Shown here in pieces: positions 30,274 to 38,544 of a stretch of DNA of 64,000 nucleotides (positions are counted from its first letter, which is position 1; the number at the start of each line of letters is the position of its first letter). This DNA is from a bacterium. GTDB taxonomy: Bacteria > Elusimicrobiota > Elusimicrobia > Elusimicrobiales > UBA9959. Both the position numbers and the translations under genes were made by a program. The stretch lies in contig JAJZPF010000006.1 in NCBI GenBank assembly GCA_021811315.1, positions 1 through 64,000 of the forward strand. The letters run 5' to 3'. Below the pieces are notes generated by a model. It saw only the letters and a program-made list of their open reading frames with translations. It was not told the DNA's origin and searched no databases.

Positions 30274-32313
30274 TTAGAAGAGCGGGGCGAAGACGGCCAC
30301 TATTATCAGCAGCACGGTCACCACGCCGATGGTCAGCGCGGTAAAGCCTATTATCCTGGCGAAATTCCAGAGCCACTCGGGCGTCGGCTCGGTCTTGAGC
30401 GACTCCAGCTCGCCGGAAGCCAGCAGCCTTTCGTATTCCTCGGGCCGTTCCTCTTTCATTTCCTCCAGCGAGATCCTGCCGGTGAATATGACGTCGTCCA
30501 TGGGGAATTTCCCCGGCCTGAGGTGGGTGTGGAAGAAGTGGATAGTGAAGATGAACCCGGAAGCCAGCAGGGCCTCGTCGCTATGCACCACGGTGGCCAC
30601 GTTAAAGACCCAGCCCGGCAGCACGGCGGCGAAGAACTCGGGGAACCACAGCACCAGGCCGGAGGTCCCGATTATGCTGATACCCCAGAAGACGGCCCAG
30701 TAGTCGAACTTCTCCCAGTAGGTCCACCGGTCGAAGCGCGGGCGCGGGCCCTTGCCCAGGAACCATTTTATCTGGCCGATGAAGTCCTGCAGGTCCTTCA
30801 GCCGCGGGATCATTGAATCCGGGCCGAAGACGCGGAACTCCCGGTGCGAGACTATATAGCGCGCCGCGTAGGAAAGATGCAGGCCGAAGTACGTGAAAGT
30901 AAGAATAGCGAAGAACCGGTGAAGGAAGCCCATGGCCTCGAAGCCGCCGAAGAGATGGGCGAGTAACGTGGCCCACCAGGTATGGGAGAACTTCATCGGC
31001 ATGCCCGTAAGCACAAGGCCCAGGAAACTGGTGATGATTATACCGTGCAGGATGCGGTGATAGAGCTTGAAGCGGAAATAATACTGGCCGGACTTGGCGG
31101 CCTCTTCCTCTGCTTCATGCCGTTTTTTCTTTATATCCCCCACCAGGCGCGCGAGCCACATCAGCGTGTGCACGCCGAAGAAGGCGAAAGTTCCTATCAG
31201 CAGCGCGGACATAAGCAGGATGGTCCAGAACATGACCCTGAACTGCACCTGCTTGCCGCTGGTCGAATGGGCGATATACTTTATGAAATTCTCATTGGCC
31301 TTCGGATGGCACTTCCGGCAAGTGTCTATTTTATTGGCCGGGGAAAGGGTGGAGCGGGGGTCGCTTACCTTCTGTATATTATGGGCGCTGTGGCAGTCCG
31401 AGCAGCGGGCCACCTTGGTATAGCCCAGGCGGGTGATCTTCCCGTGGTAGGTGTCGCGGTAGGTGGCCAGGTATTCGCCGTGGCAGTCGCCGCACTCTTT
31501 GACCACCTGCAGCTGGTAGCCCTGAGCGTCCGTGCGGACTATCCGGTGGGCGCTGTGGCAGGTAGTGCAGACGGGCGCGAGGGCGCTGCCCTCGGCGAGC
31601 TTTTTGCCGTGGATGCTCTCCTTGAAAACGGCGGCTATGCCGGCATGGCACTTGCCGCAGGTTTCCACGACGTGGTTGCGGCCTATGGTGGAGTTGGGAT
31701 CCGAATGCTTCTGGATATTATGGTCGCTGCCGTGGCAGTTGGTGCAGACCGCGGTGACCAGCAGGCCGCTGCGCACCAGCGCCCGGCCGTGGATGGTGCC
31801 GTAATATTCCTTGAGCACGTCCTGCGGGAAATTATATTTCTGCGCGAGCACCGGGTCCGCATGGCAGCGGGCGCAGGTCTCCGGCAGGCGGAAAGGGTAG
31901 ATCGATGATTCAGGATTAGATTTGCTGACGATCTTATGGCCCGGGGCGTGGCAATCCTGGCAGGTAGCCGCCTCGGATTCGCCGCCGGCCCTGGCCTTCC
32001 CGTGTATGCTGTGGTCGTATTTGGAGGCGACCTTGGCGTGGCAGTCGCGGCAGTTGATCTTAGCGGGCTTGACCTGGTGAGGGCCGGGCGTGGCGTCCGT
32101 ATGACAGGCGACGCATTTTTCCCCGGCATGGCGGGAAGCGGCGAGATCTGAAGCTTTTACGGCGGGCGCGTTCTCGAAGCCGGCCTTTTTGCGGCCATGG
32201 CAATCCATGCAGGCCTGGTTATCAGCTGCCAGGACAGGAGCGGCAAATAACAGGGCCGGCGCGCAGCAAAGCGCCGCCAGAACAGCTATTTTATAAGGTA
32301 GGATTTTCTTCAT
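30274..32313 (-). CDS. CbcL-like fusion of 11-heme cytochrome c and cytochrome b, second copy
   Basis: The 679-residue protein has a signal peptide (IAVLAALCCAPALLFAAPVLA), 11 CxxCH motifs to about residue 335, and a cytochrome b domain with histidine-bearing helices (LYHRILHGIIITS, FLHRFFAILTF, VHSDEALLAS, TIHFFHTHLRP). It also has an extra C-terminal helix (ALTIGVVTVLLIIVAVFA) absent from its neighbour. The start at 32313 is chosen because the signal peptide follows directly; no strong Shine-Dalgarno is seen. Two CbcL-like enzymes in tandem beside mtrAB suggest menaquinol oxidation at different redox potentials or for different partners. Confidence 0.87.
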   Translation of the reverse strand: MKKILPYKIAVLAALCCAPALLFAAPVLAADNQACMDCHGRKKAGFENAPAVKASDLAASRHAGEKCVACHTDATPGPHQVKPAKINCRDCHAKVASKYDHSIHGKARAGGESEAATCQDCHAPGHKIVSKSNPESSIYPFRLPETCARCHADPVLAQKYNFPQDVLKEYYGTIHGRALVRSGLLVTAVCTNCHGSDHNIQKHSDPNSTIGRNHVVETCGKCHAGIAAVFKESIHGKKLAEGSALAPVCTTCHSAHRIVRTDAQGYQLQVVKECGDCHGEYLATYRDTYHGKITRLGYTKVARCSDCHSAHNIQKVSDPRSTLSPANKIDTCRKCHPKANENFIKYIAHSTSGKQVQFRVMFWTILLMSALLIGTFAFFGVHTLMWLARLVGDIKKKRHEAEEEAAKSGQYYFRFKLYHRILHGIIITSFLGLVLTGMPMKFSHTWWATLLAHLFGGFEAMGFLHRFFAILTFTYFGLHLSYAARYIVSHREFRVFGPDSMIPRLKDLQDFIGQIKWFLGKGPRPRFDRWTYWEKFDYWAVFWGISIIGTSGLVLWFPEFFAAVLPGWVFNVATVVHSDEALLASGFIFTIHFFHTHLRPGKFPMDDVIFTGRISLEEMKEERPEEYERLLASGELESLKTEPTPEWLWNFARIIGFTALTIGVVTVLLIIVAVFAPLF

Positions 32314-32349
32314 CGGTAAAGCGCCGTCCATTTCCAACACCAATGGAAA

Positions 32350-32382
32350 GGGCGGTCGGCTTAAAGAACTGGCCAACCGCCC
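32350..32382 (-). other. Intercistronic hairpin between mtrB and the cbcL-like gene
   Basis: GGGCGGT (32350-32356) pairs with ACCGCCC (32376-32382), with an inner GGC/GCC extension. On the minus strand only TTTCC follows, so it is more likely an attenuator or mRNA-stability hairpin than a full terminator. Confidence 0.45.
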
Positions 32383-32398
32383 GATATCCACAGCTTCT

Positions 32399-34312
32399 TT
32401 AGAACTTAGCGGAAGCCGTCAGGTTTATAACATTAGCCCAGCCGGAATTAGCCGAGGTAACTTTGTCTATCCACTGGTCGCGGCGATAGCCCACACTGGC
32501 CGTAAGGTCCCTGGACCCGCCGCGCATATATTTCAGCGTGACGCCGCCGCTGGCTATGCGAATATCGCTGGGGGCGAGGTTATTAACCACCAACGGAGCA
32601 TCTTTAAGCGCGGTGAGGTTTACCGGAATGCCGCCGCGGGACATGGTATAAGAACCGCGCCCGGTCAGGCTGAAGCCCTTGGCGAGCTTCACCATAGCGT
32701 GGTAGCCGTAAACATTGTTTTCGTAGTAGTAAAGCATCCCGGGAACGCGCAGAAGGTTAACAACCCATTTACCGTTATAAGTCGTATTATCCGCGCCGAT
32801 ATAACCGGTACCGCGGTAAGAGGATTGATCATAAGAATAATCAACACCTGTCGAAACCTCGGAGGAACCCGACCATTCAAGCCCGGCACGGTAGCTGTTC
32901 TGGTACATCGTGGTGTCCGTATGGTCTGATTTTTTGTTCTCTTCAGCCACATATTCGGCCGACGTCATAAGGGTCAGCTTTAAGGGCAGAGGCACAACCA
33001 GGGAAGCCGATATCTGATCGCTGTCGGTTGGCATGCTTTCAAAAACGGCATGGTTAGCCAGCAGTTTAGTATACCCCACGCTCAGGTCGGAGTCATAGGG
33101 AAGAGCTGCGTCAAGACCGGCGGTCAATATGTGCCTGGTATCCTGCACCGCAACAGCGTTGGTCTGGGCAATATGGGCGGTGCCGTCAGACCACGGCTGG
33201 GTGCTCGCCGCGAATTCCTCTACGGGCGCGTTCCTGCGGTAATTATTCTCGTATTTATAGCCGGCATTAAAGCTCAGTTTATCGGAGTAATTATACCGCC
33301 CTTTCAGGTCTGCGGCAAGGTTTGAACGATTTATCTCCGCCTCCGGACCTCCGGATGCTCCCCAAGCCTTGCCAAAACCGTCCACAAAGGACTGATTCTC
33401 GTAAACTCCCGCAACGCGAGCGTAAGCCTTGGCGGTGATATAAGTTTTCTTGTTGGGCTTATAGGCGGCGCCTACGATTGCCGAGTGAGCGCTGCCGGTA
33501 TATTGGTTATGGCTGTTGGTCCTATTGCGCGCGGAAAGCGCTAAGGTCACAGGCACTTTAGCGCCGGCGGCGTTGCGGTACCGAAGGTCTTGAAGATTCA
33601 TCTTCTGCCTGGGAGCCGTGGGCATGTCTTTGTAAGCCGTAGCCCAGTTCTGCACAGAAGCATCCTCAAAGAGCCGCTGCGTATAGTCCACGGAAATGGC
33701 GCCTTCGCCGAGGCCGGAGTTAACGCCCAGGGACAAGTCAGTGGTCTGACGGTCTACGCTTCCGCGGTTAATCTTATTGTTGTAGCGGATGGCCTTATCA
33801 CCGGATTCATTTTCCTGCCAAAAACCGGCCGTTACTTTCCGGTCGGAATTACCGGGCAGGGAGAAGTTCGCGTTGATCTCGCTTTCAACCCGTTTAAAGA
33901 GCGCCGGTTTATCTCCCTCATTGAGCGTATTGGCCGCGCTATAGACCTTGGGAGTATTAACGCCGCTGACAGTAATTATATTCGGCACGAAGCCAAGCCT
34001 GTGCGTGAGGATAGAGAACTTTCCCTTCACCGATACATAGGAGCCGAGGTTCAGGTCGAAATAACCGTCCTCGTCGCCGCTGTTCAGGCCGTTTAGGACT
34101 ATGTCCAGGTATTTGCTATTACCCACAGTGTTAAACTGTAGGTCAACCTCGCCGCCGTCGTACTGCCTGCCGTCGTATTCCTGCACAAGGCCCCTGTTGC
34201 CTGAGTAGTCCAGGTCGAGAAGCCGCACAGTGGGTTGCAGCGAATAGCTGGCCGTCTGTGCGTAAACGGGCATCGCTGCCGCTAAGAATAGAACTGCTGT
34301 TAGAAAATGCAT
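32399..34312 (-). CDS. mtrB: MtrB/PioB-type outer-membrane porin of an electron conduit
   Basis: The 637-residue protein has a signal peptide (LTAVLFLAAAMPVYAQ) and then a long run of amphipathic beta-strands. The start YSLQPTVRLLDLDYSGNRGLVQEYDGR and the C-terminal strand ending in phenylalanine (NLTASAKF) fit the MtrB/PioB/DmsF barrel family. In such conduits the barrel surrounds the decaheme protein and carries electrons through the outer membrane. The next upstream gene is the decaheme partner, 46 bases away. AGGAGG precedes the ATG. The short CxxC found near the N-terminus of Shewanella MtrB is absent. Confidence 0.87.
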   Translation of the reverse strand: MHFLTAVLFLAAAMPVYAQTASYSLQPTVRLLDLDYSGNRGLVQEYDGRQYDGGEVDLQFNTVGNSKYLDIVLNGLNSGDEDGYFDLNLGSYVSVKGKFSILTHRLGFVPNIITVSGVNTPKVYSAANTLNEGDKPALFKRVESEINANFSLPGNSDRKVTAGFWQENESGDKAIRYNNKINRGSVDRQTTDLSLGVNSGLGEGAISVDYTQRLFEDASVQNWATAYKDMPTAPRQKMNLQDLRYRNAAGAKVPVTLALSARNRTNSHNQYTGSAHSAIVGAAYKPNKKTYITAKAYARVAGVYENQSFVDGFGKAWGASGGPEAEINRSNLAADLKGRYNYSDKLSFNAGYKYENNYRRNAPVEEFAASTQPWSDGTAHIAQTNAVAVQDTRHILTAGLDAALPYDSDLSVGYTKLLANHAVFESMPTDSDQISASLVVPLPLKLTLMTSAEYVAEENKKSDHTDTTMYQNSYRAGLEWSGSSEVSTGVDYSYDQSSYRGTGYIGADNTTYNGKWVVNLLRVPGMLYYYENNVYGYHAMVKLAKGFSLTGRGSYTMSRGGIPVNLTALKDAPLVVNNLAPSDIRIASGGVTLKYMRGGSRDLTASVGYRRDQWIDKVTSANSGWANVINLTASAKF

Positions 34313-34358
34313 TTTATACCTCCTGAAAGTATCCGCTTGTTATCGGAAGTCCGGCTGA

Positions 34359-35243
34359 TTAGTTCTTAAACGTACTCTTGTAATCTGAACCGTGTATTTC
34401 GCTGTGACAGTCGGTGCAGCGGGCGCGGTCAATTATTTTTGTCGAACTTTCGGCATTGGCGTTGTTGGTGGTCTCTGTATGAGGCCACTTGTGACAGCGC
34501 AGACACAGGTAAGGCTCGGGTTGCTTAAGCAGGGACGCGTTAGCGGAGCCGTGGGGTTTATGACAAGTGGTGCAGCCTTCGGTCACGGGCGCATGCTCGT
34601 GGGCAAAAGGCCCGGCCTTCTCGGCATGGCACTTGAAGCAGGTCTCATTAACGCTCTCGCCTTTAAGGTTGCCCATAGGGCCGCCGTGCGGGTTATGGCA
34701 GCTTACGCAACCCATCTTATCCTCGTCAACGGGGTGGTGGGAAGGAAGCTTGCCTTCGGCTTTCTGCTTGCTGTGGCACTGGTAGCAGGTTTCGTTGGCG
34801 CTCTTCTTCAGGTTCTTGGGTCCCTGGCCGTTGTGCACACTGTGGCACTTGGTGCAGGTAAGACCGTTCTGCGCGTGGGTGCTGGTGTTCCAAAGCATGG
34901 TCGCTTTTTCCTGATGACAGGTAAAACACACTTTTGCGGTTTCTTTAGAATCCGTCTTAGTGGGATTCTTTATGGTGGCGAAGCCCGCATTGGTCTTGTC
35001 ACCGGCGGCGGCCGCGTGAAGCGAACCGGCGCCGTGGCAGGACTCGCAGGTCTTGTCCGCGGCAACTTTCTTGGTTACGGAGATTTTCTTCCCGTGGTTC
35101 GAGCTGTTGAAGCTCGCGGCCTGCTCCGAGTGGCAGGCTATACAGGTGTCAGACCCGACCAGGGTCGCGGTCTCCGCCGAAGCCGTCTTGAAAGGAACGA
35201 CGAGGGCGAGGGCCGCTATCCAGCTTAATTTTTTAAGTTTCAT
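34359..35243 (-). CDS. mtrA: MtrA/DmsE/PioA-type decaheme cytochrome
   Basis: The 294-residue protein has a signal peptide (LSWIAALALVVPFKTASA) and exactly ten CxxCH motifs: CIACH, CESCH, CFTCH, CTKCH, CYQCH, CVSCH, CFKCH, CTTCH, CLRCH, CTDCH. Length, motif number and the pairing with an MtrB-type barrel identify the periplasmic/transmembrane wire of a porin-cytochrome conduit. GGAGG lies four bases before the ATG. The upstream region carries two Fnr-like boxes and a -10 element at class II spacing, pointing to anaerobic induction. No MtrC-type lipoprotein is adjacent. Confidence 0.92.
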   Translation of the reverse strand: MKLKKLSWIAALALVVPFKTASAETATLVGSDTCIACHSEQAASFNSSNHGKKISVTKKVAADKTCESCHGAGSLHAAAAGDKTNAGFATIKNPTKTDSKETAKVCFTCHQEKATMLWNTSTHAQNGLTCTKCHSVHNGQGPKNLKKSANETCYQCHSKQKAEGKLPSHHPVDEDKMGCVSCHNPHGGPMGNLKGESVNETCFKCHAEKAGPFAHEHAPVTEGCTTCHKPHGSANASLLKQPEPYLCLRCHKWPHTETTNNANAESSTKIIDRARCTDCHSEIHGSDYKSTFKN

Positions 35244-35379
35244 TTAACCTCCGTAATTTCCAAACTCAGCTCCGGCGTGATTCACTGCGCTGAAATCTTT
35301 CACTAACCTCGGCTGAAGCTATTTTTCACCGCTTTAAACCGACATTACTAGATAAGAGTACAAAAAAAACATGCGAATC

Positions 35380-35442
35380 AGTATACAACCAAAGACAACA
35401 ACATTATTGATTTATAGCAACCGTTGCGTTGATATTATGCAA
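35380..35442 (-). promoter_or_regulatory. Fnr-type class II promoter of mtrA with tandem boxes
   Basis: On the minus strand TTGCATAATATCAA (35442-35429) and TTGCTATAAATCAA (35420-35407) each match TTGAT-N4-ATCAA, with mismatches only in the distal half. Their centres are 22 bp apart. A -10 TATACT lies at 35385-35380, 21 bp beyond the proximal box; with transcription starting about seven bases further, the boxes are centred near -41 and -63. The segment to the ATG holds no ORF. Confidence 0.65.
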
Positions 35443-35479
35443 TAGCCTTATTTTTTTGAGATAGTATTTATGCCGATAC

Positions 35480-36193
35480 TTAACGACGGGAAACCTGCTC
35501 CAGCCGGGGTTTGTCCTTGACCGCTACGTCCCGCCCGGTGACGGTTATCCAGCCTTTCTTGCGGAACTCGGCGAGCAAGCGGCAGAGAACTTCGGGAGAA
35601 GTTCCCAGGATCTTCGCAAGGTCCCCCCTGCTCTCGGGGAACTGGATATTATTGGAGCCCTTGGCGACGGTCTTTTCGAAGATGTACTTCGCCAGGCGGC
35701 CCCTGACCGTCTTGAAGCCGAAGTCGAGCAGCTGCTCCTCGGCGTGGCCCAGTTCCTGGGCAAGGCGCCTCACGATGGAGCGGCAGACCTGCGGGATCTC
35801 GAGGAAAAGCTTCTCGAAATAGGCCCCGTCGATAAAGCAGATCCGGCAGTCTTCCAGCGCCTCGCCGGTGCCGAGATAGGCTTCGCCGGCCAGGAAAGCG
35901 CGGTCCCCGAGGAGATTGGGAGCCTCTACGACGCGCGGGATGCTGGAGTGGAGCCCGGCGTCGGTCCTGATTATCTTGACCCGGCCGCTGCAGAGGAAAT
36001 ACACGCCGAAGGGCTTATTGCCTTCGTAAAAAATAATATTTCCTTTGTGATAATCATTGGTGATGCGTTTCTTACAGAAGCCTTCCCATACCGAGTCCGG
36101 CACGCCGGCGAAAACGGGCATTTTCAGCATCGGGCACTTGCACTTCGCCGAGTCAAAAGTCTCGCATTTGCATTTCGGGGTCATGATTTTCAT
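35480..36193 (-). CDS. Crp/Fnr-family transcription regulator with N-terminal cysteine cluster
   Basis: The 237-residue protein has a cyclic-nucleotide-type beta-roll (about residues 27-125), a dimer helix and a C-terminal winged helix-turn-helix. Four cysteines stand at the N-terminus as CxC-x7-CxC (8, 10, 18, 20), and further cysteines lie at 116 and 119 in the beta-roll, near where Fnr has its fourth cluster ligand. This suggests an iron-sulfur oxygen or redox sensor. In the recognition helix the Fnr ExxSR motif reads EVLCR (Glu201, Cys204, Arg205). AGGAG precedes the ATG. It follows ahbC by 25 bases and ends 38 bases before the boxes upstream of mtrA, its likely target. Confidence 0.9.
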   Translation of the reverse strand: MKIMTPKCKCETFDSAKCKCPMLKMPVFAGVPDSVWEGFCKKRITNDYHKGNIIFYEGNKPFGVYFLCSGRVKIIRTDAGLHSSIPRVVEAPNLLGDRAFLAGEAYLGTGEALEDCRICFIDGAYFEKLFLEIPQVCRSIVRRLAQELGHAEEQLLDFGFKTVRGRLAKYIFEKTVAKGSNNIQFPESRGDLAKILGTSPEVLCRLLAEFRKKGWITVTGRDVAVKDKPRLEQVSRR

Positions 36194-36218
36194 AAGAATT
36201 CTCCTGTTGTGCGTTAAA

Positions 36219-37388
36219 CTACGGCTTCGCAGAAATTTCCTCGTCGGTAAGGTAGCAGGCCGGATCGGCCTCCCACATATCGCCGGTGGCCCGCAGGGCG
36301 CGCACGCGGAAACCGCCGCCGCAGACGTCTTTCCAGGCGCAGGTCCCGCAGCGGCCCTTCAATAAAGGAAGGCGGTTCCTGAGGCCGGCCAGCACGGGGT
36401 GCTTCCCCTCCCCCCAGACTTTGCTGAAAGGCGTCTGGCGGATATTGGCTATGGTCAGGTCCTGCCAGAACTGGTCCGGGTGTATATTCCCCTTCCAGTC
36501 TATATTGGAAAGAGTGACGCCGGAGCCGTTGGCCCCGCCGCCGTTCCACTTCAGGATCTCGAGCACGGCCGCGGCGCGCTTCGGGTCTTTCTTAAGCAGC
36601 TTGAGGTAAAGATAGACGGCGTCGCAGGGATTGTCCACGGTAAGGATCTCGGTGGGCTTGGGCTTTTTCGCCAGGATCTCCGCGCGGCGGATGATGGTGT
36701 CCATCGCCTTGCGGGACTCGGCATGGGTAAGATCGTCGCCGCTTATCTCCCCGCCGCGGCCGGAATAGACCAGGTGGTAGAAGCAGGCCCTGGGGATCTC
36801 TTCTTTTTCGATAAAGTTGAAGATCTCGTCCAGGTTCTCGGTATTGTGTTTCGTAAGGGTGAAGCGCAGACCGGTCTTCTGGCCGACCTCTTTAAGGTTG
36901 CGCAGGCCTTTAAGCGCGCCTTCGAAAGCCCCGTCCACGCCGCGGAACTTGTCGTTTATCGGGCCGATCCCGTCGAAAGAGATCCCGACATAGGTGATGC
37001 CCAGAGATTTTATCTTCCTGGCCATATCCATATTTATCAGGGTACCGTTAGTGGAGATAGTTACCCTTATGCCTTTAGAAGTGGCGTAAGTCGCGAGCTC
37101 GAAGAAATCCGGGCGGGTAAGCGGTTCGCCGCCGGAGAACAGCAGGGCGGAAACGCCCATCTGACCCACGTCGTCTATCATCACTTTGGCTTCGGCGGTG
37201 GTAAGCTCGTCGGTGTCCAGTTCGCCGGTGGAATTCGCGTAGCAGTGCACGCATTTCAGATTGCAGCGCTTGGTGCTGCTCCAGACCACGATGGGCCTGC
37301 GCGCGCCCGCGCCTTCTTTACTGCCGCCGTAGCGCAATTTAACGGAGGGGGTATCGATGCTGCACCACATTTTTGTTATATCGAGCAT
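36219..37388 (-). CDS. ahbC: AhbC: radical SAM Fe-coproporphyrin III synthase (siroheme-dependent heme pathway)
   Basis: The 389-residue protein starts with LRYGG...RRPIVVWSSTKRCNLKCVHC, the NirJ/AhbC signature, with radical SAM cysteines at 42, 46 and 49. A C-terminal auxiliary-cluster region follows (CGTCAWKDVCGG...DPAC). AhbC removes the two acetate side chains of 12,18-didecarboxysiroheme to give Fe-coproporphyrin III. It lies between ahbD and the Fnr-type regulator in the heme operon, with an AGGAAA ribosome binding site. NirJ, which acts in heme d1 synthesis, is the alternative, but the presence of AhbA, AhbB and AhbD favours heme b formation. Confidence 0.9.
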   Translation of the reverse strand: MLDITKMWCSIDTPSVKLRYGGSKEGAGARRPIVVWSSTKRCNLKCVHCYANSTGELDTDELTTAEAKVMIDDVGQMGVSALLFSGGEPLTRPDFFELATYATSKGIRVTISTNGTLINMDMARKIKSLGITYVGISFDGIGPINDKFRGVDGAFEGALKGLRNLKEVGQKTGLRFTLTKHNTENLDEIFNFIEKEEIPRACFYHLVYSGRGGEISGDDLTHAESRKAMDTIIRRAEILAKKPKPTEILTVDNPCDAVYLYLKLLKKDPKRAAAVLEILKWNGGGANGSGVTLSNIDWKGNIHPDQFWQDLTIANIRQTPFSKVWGEGKHPVLAGLRNRLPLLKGRCGTCAWKDVCGGGFRVRALRATGDMWEADPACYLTDEEISAKP

Positions 37389-37424
37389 ATATTTATTTTC
37401 CTATTTGTAAAACGCTGTAGTCTT

Positions 37425-38522
37425 TTATTTTTTGGCCTTCGCCTTCGGCTCATAGAGGCAGTACGGCTCCTGGCCCATATAGTCGCCGGTGGTTCCGAAA
37501 GCCCTCGCCCGGCAGCCGGCGCAGATGACCCTGTATTCGCAGACTCCGCATTTCCCTTTTAGCGCGTCCGGGTCGCTGATAGTCTTGAAGACCTCCGAGT
37601 TTTCCCAGACGTCCCAGAAATCCTGCTTGCGCAGGTCCCCGGCCGGAACCGGCAGGTAACCGCAGGGAAAAACTTCGCCCTTATGGGAAATGAAAGCGAT
37701 GGCGCTCCCGGCCAGGCAGCCGCGCATCTGCGCCGTCCGGCCCGCGAACTCGGGGCTGGAAGCCGCGACCTTCTGGCGGACTATCCGGGTCTGATGGGGC
37801 GCGCAGGTAGCCCTTATCTCCATGCCCCCGGGGGCGGGATGACCGTGGCCATGAGCGGGATGGCCGGCGGCGCCCTGCTGTACCATCAGCCAGTTGAGGA
37901 ATTCTTCGTAATTTTCCGCGCCGAGGCGCATCGCGTCGGGCAGCTCGGCCCCGCAGCCCACCGGGACCAGGAGGAAGAAATGGAGCGCGTCCACGCCGAG
38001 CTCCCGGGCCAGCGCCACTACCTCGTCGCGCTCGGCGACGTTCTTGGTGCTTACCGAGCAGTTGATCTGGGTGGAGATCCCGGCCGCCCTGAAAAGCTTG
38101 AGCGCGTTGACGGCTTTATCGAAAGAGCCTTTCTGGCCGCGGAAATCGTCGTGCGTGGCGGCCTTGGAACCGTCTATGCTTACCGAGATCCTGTGCGGAC
38201 CGTAGGAAGCAAGCATCTTGGTCATCGCTTCGTCCACGAGCGCGCCGTTGGTGGCGATGGCGAAAGGTATGCCTTTTTCTTTGGCGAAAGCGAGCAGCTC
38301 GGGCAGGTCCTTGCGCATCAGCGGCTCGCCGCCGGAGAAAACCACCATCGGCGGGCGGCCTTCGCCCTTAAGTGAACCCAGGATGGCCTTGAATTCGGCG
38401 GTAGGGAGCTCATAGAGTTCGTCCCCCCTCTCCGGAACATTGGTCCTGCGGCAATGCACGCATTGCAGATTGCACCTGGAAGTGGTCTCCCAGAATACCA
38501 GCCTTGGCGGATTTCTTTTCAT
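37425..38522 (-). CDS. ahbD: AhbD: radical SAM heme synthase (siroheme-dependent pathway)
   Basis: The 365-residue protein begins PPRLVFWETTSRCNLQCVHCR (shown in part), the AhbD form of the radical SAM motif, and ends with a cysteine-rich auxiliary-cluster segment (CGVCEYRVICAGC). AhbD converts the two propionates of Fe-coproporphyrin III into vinyl groups, the last step to heme b without oxygen. I start at 38522 because AAAGGA stands seven bases before that ATG; an ATG six bases upstream lies too close to it. A histidine-rich loop (HPAHGHGHP, about residue 225) is unusual. The gene sits 16 bases after hemL and 36 before ahbC. Confidence 0.9.
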   Translation of the reverse strand: MKRNPPRLVFWETTSRCNLQCVHCRRTNVPERGDELYELPTAEFKAILGSLKGEGRPPMVVFSGGEPLMRKDLPELLAFAKEKGIPFAIATNGALVDEAMTKMLASYGPHRISVSIDGSKAATHDDFRGQKGSFDKAVNALKLFRAAGISTQINCSVSTKNVAERDEVVALARELGVDALHFFLLVPVGCGAELPDAMRLGAENYEEFLNWLMVQQGAAGHPAHGHGHPAPGGMEIRATCAPHQTRIVRQKVAASSPEFAGRTAQMRGCLAGSAIAFISHKGEVFPCGYLPVPAGDLRKQDFWDVWENSEVFKTISDPDALKGKCGVCEYRVICAGCRARAFGTTGDYMGQEPYCLYEPKAKAKK

Positions 38523-38544
38523 AGTCATGTCCTTTAGAAGCAGA

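Noticed and set aside
28518-30344. 608-residue open frame on the plus strand opposite the CbcL-like gene
   Set aside because: GC-rich mirror of a certain multiheme gene; its translation has no motifs and low-complexity composition.
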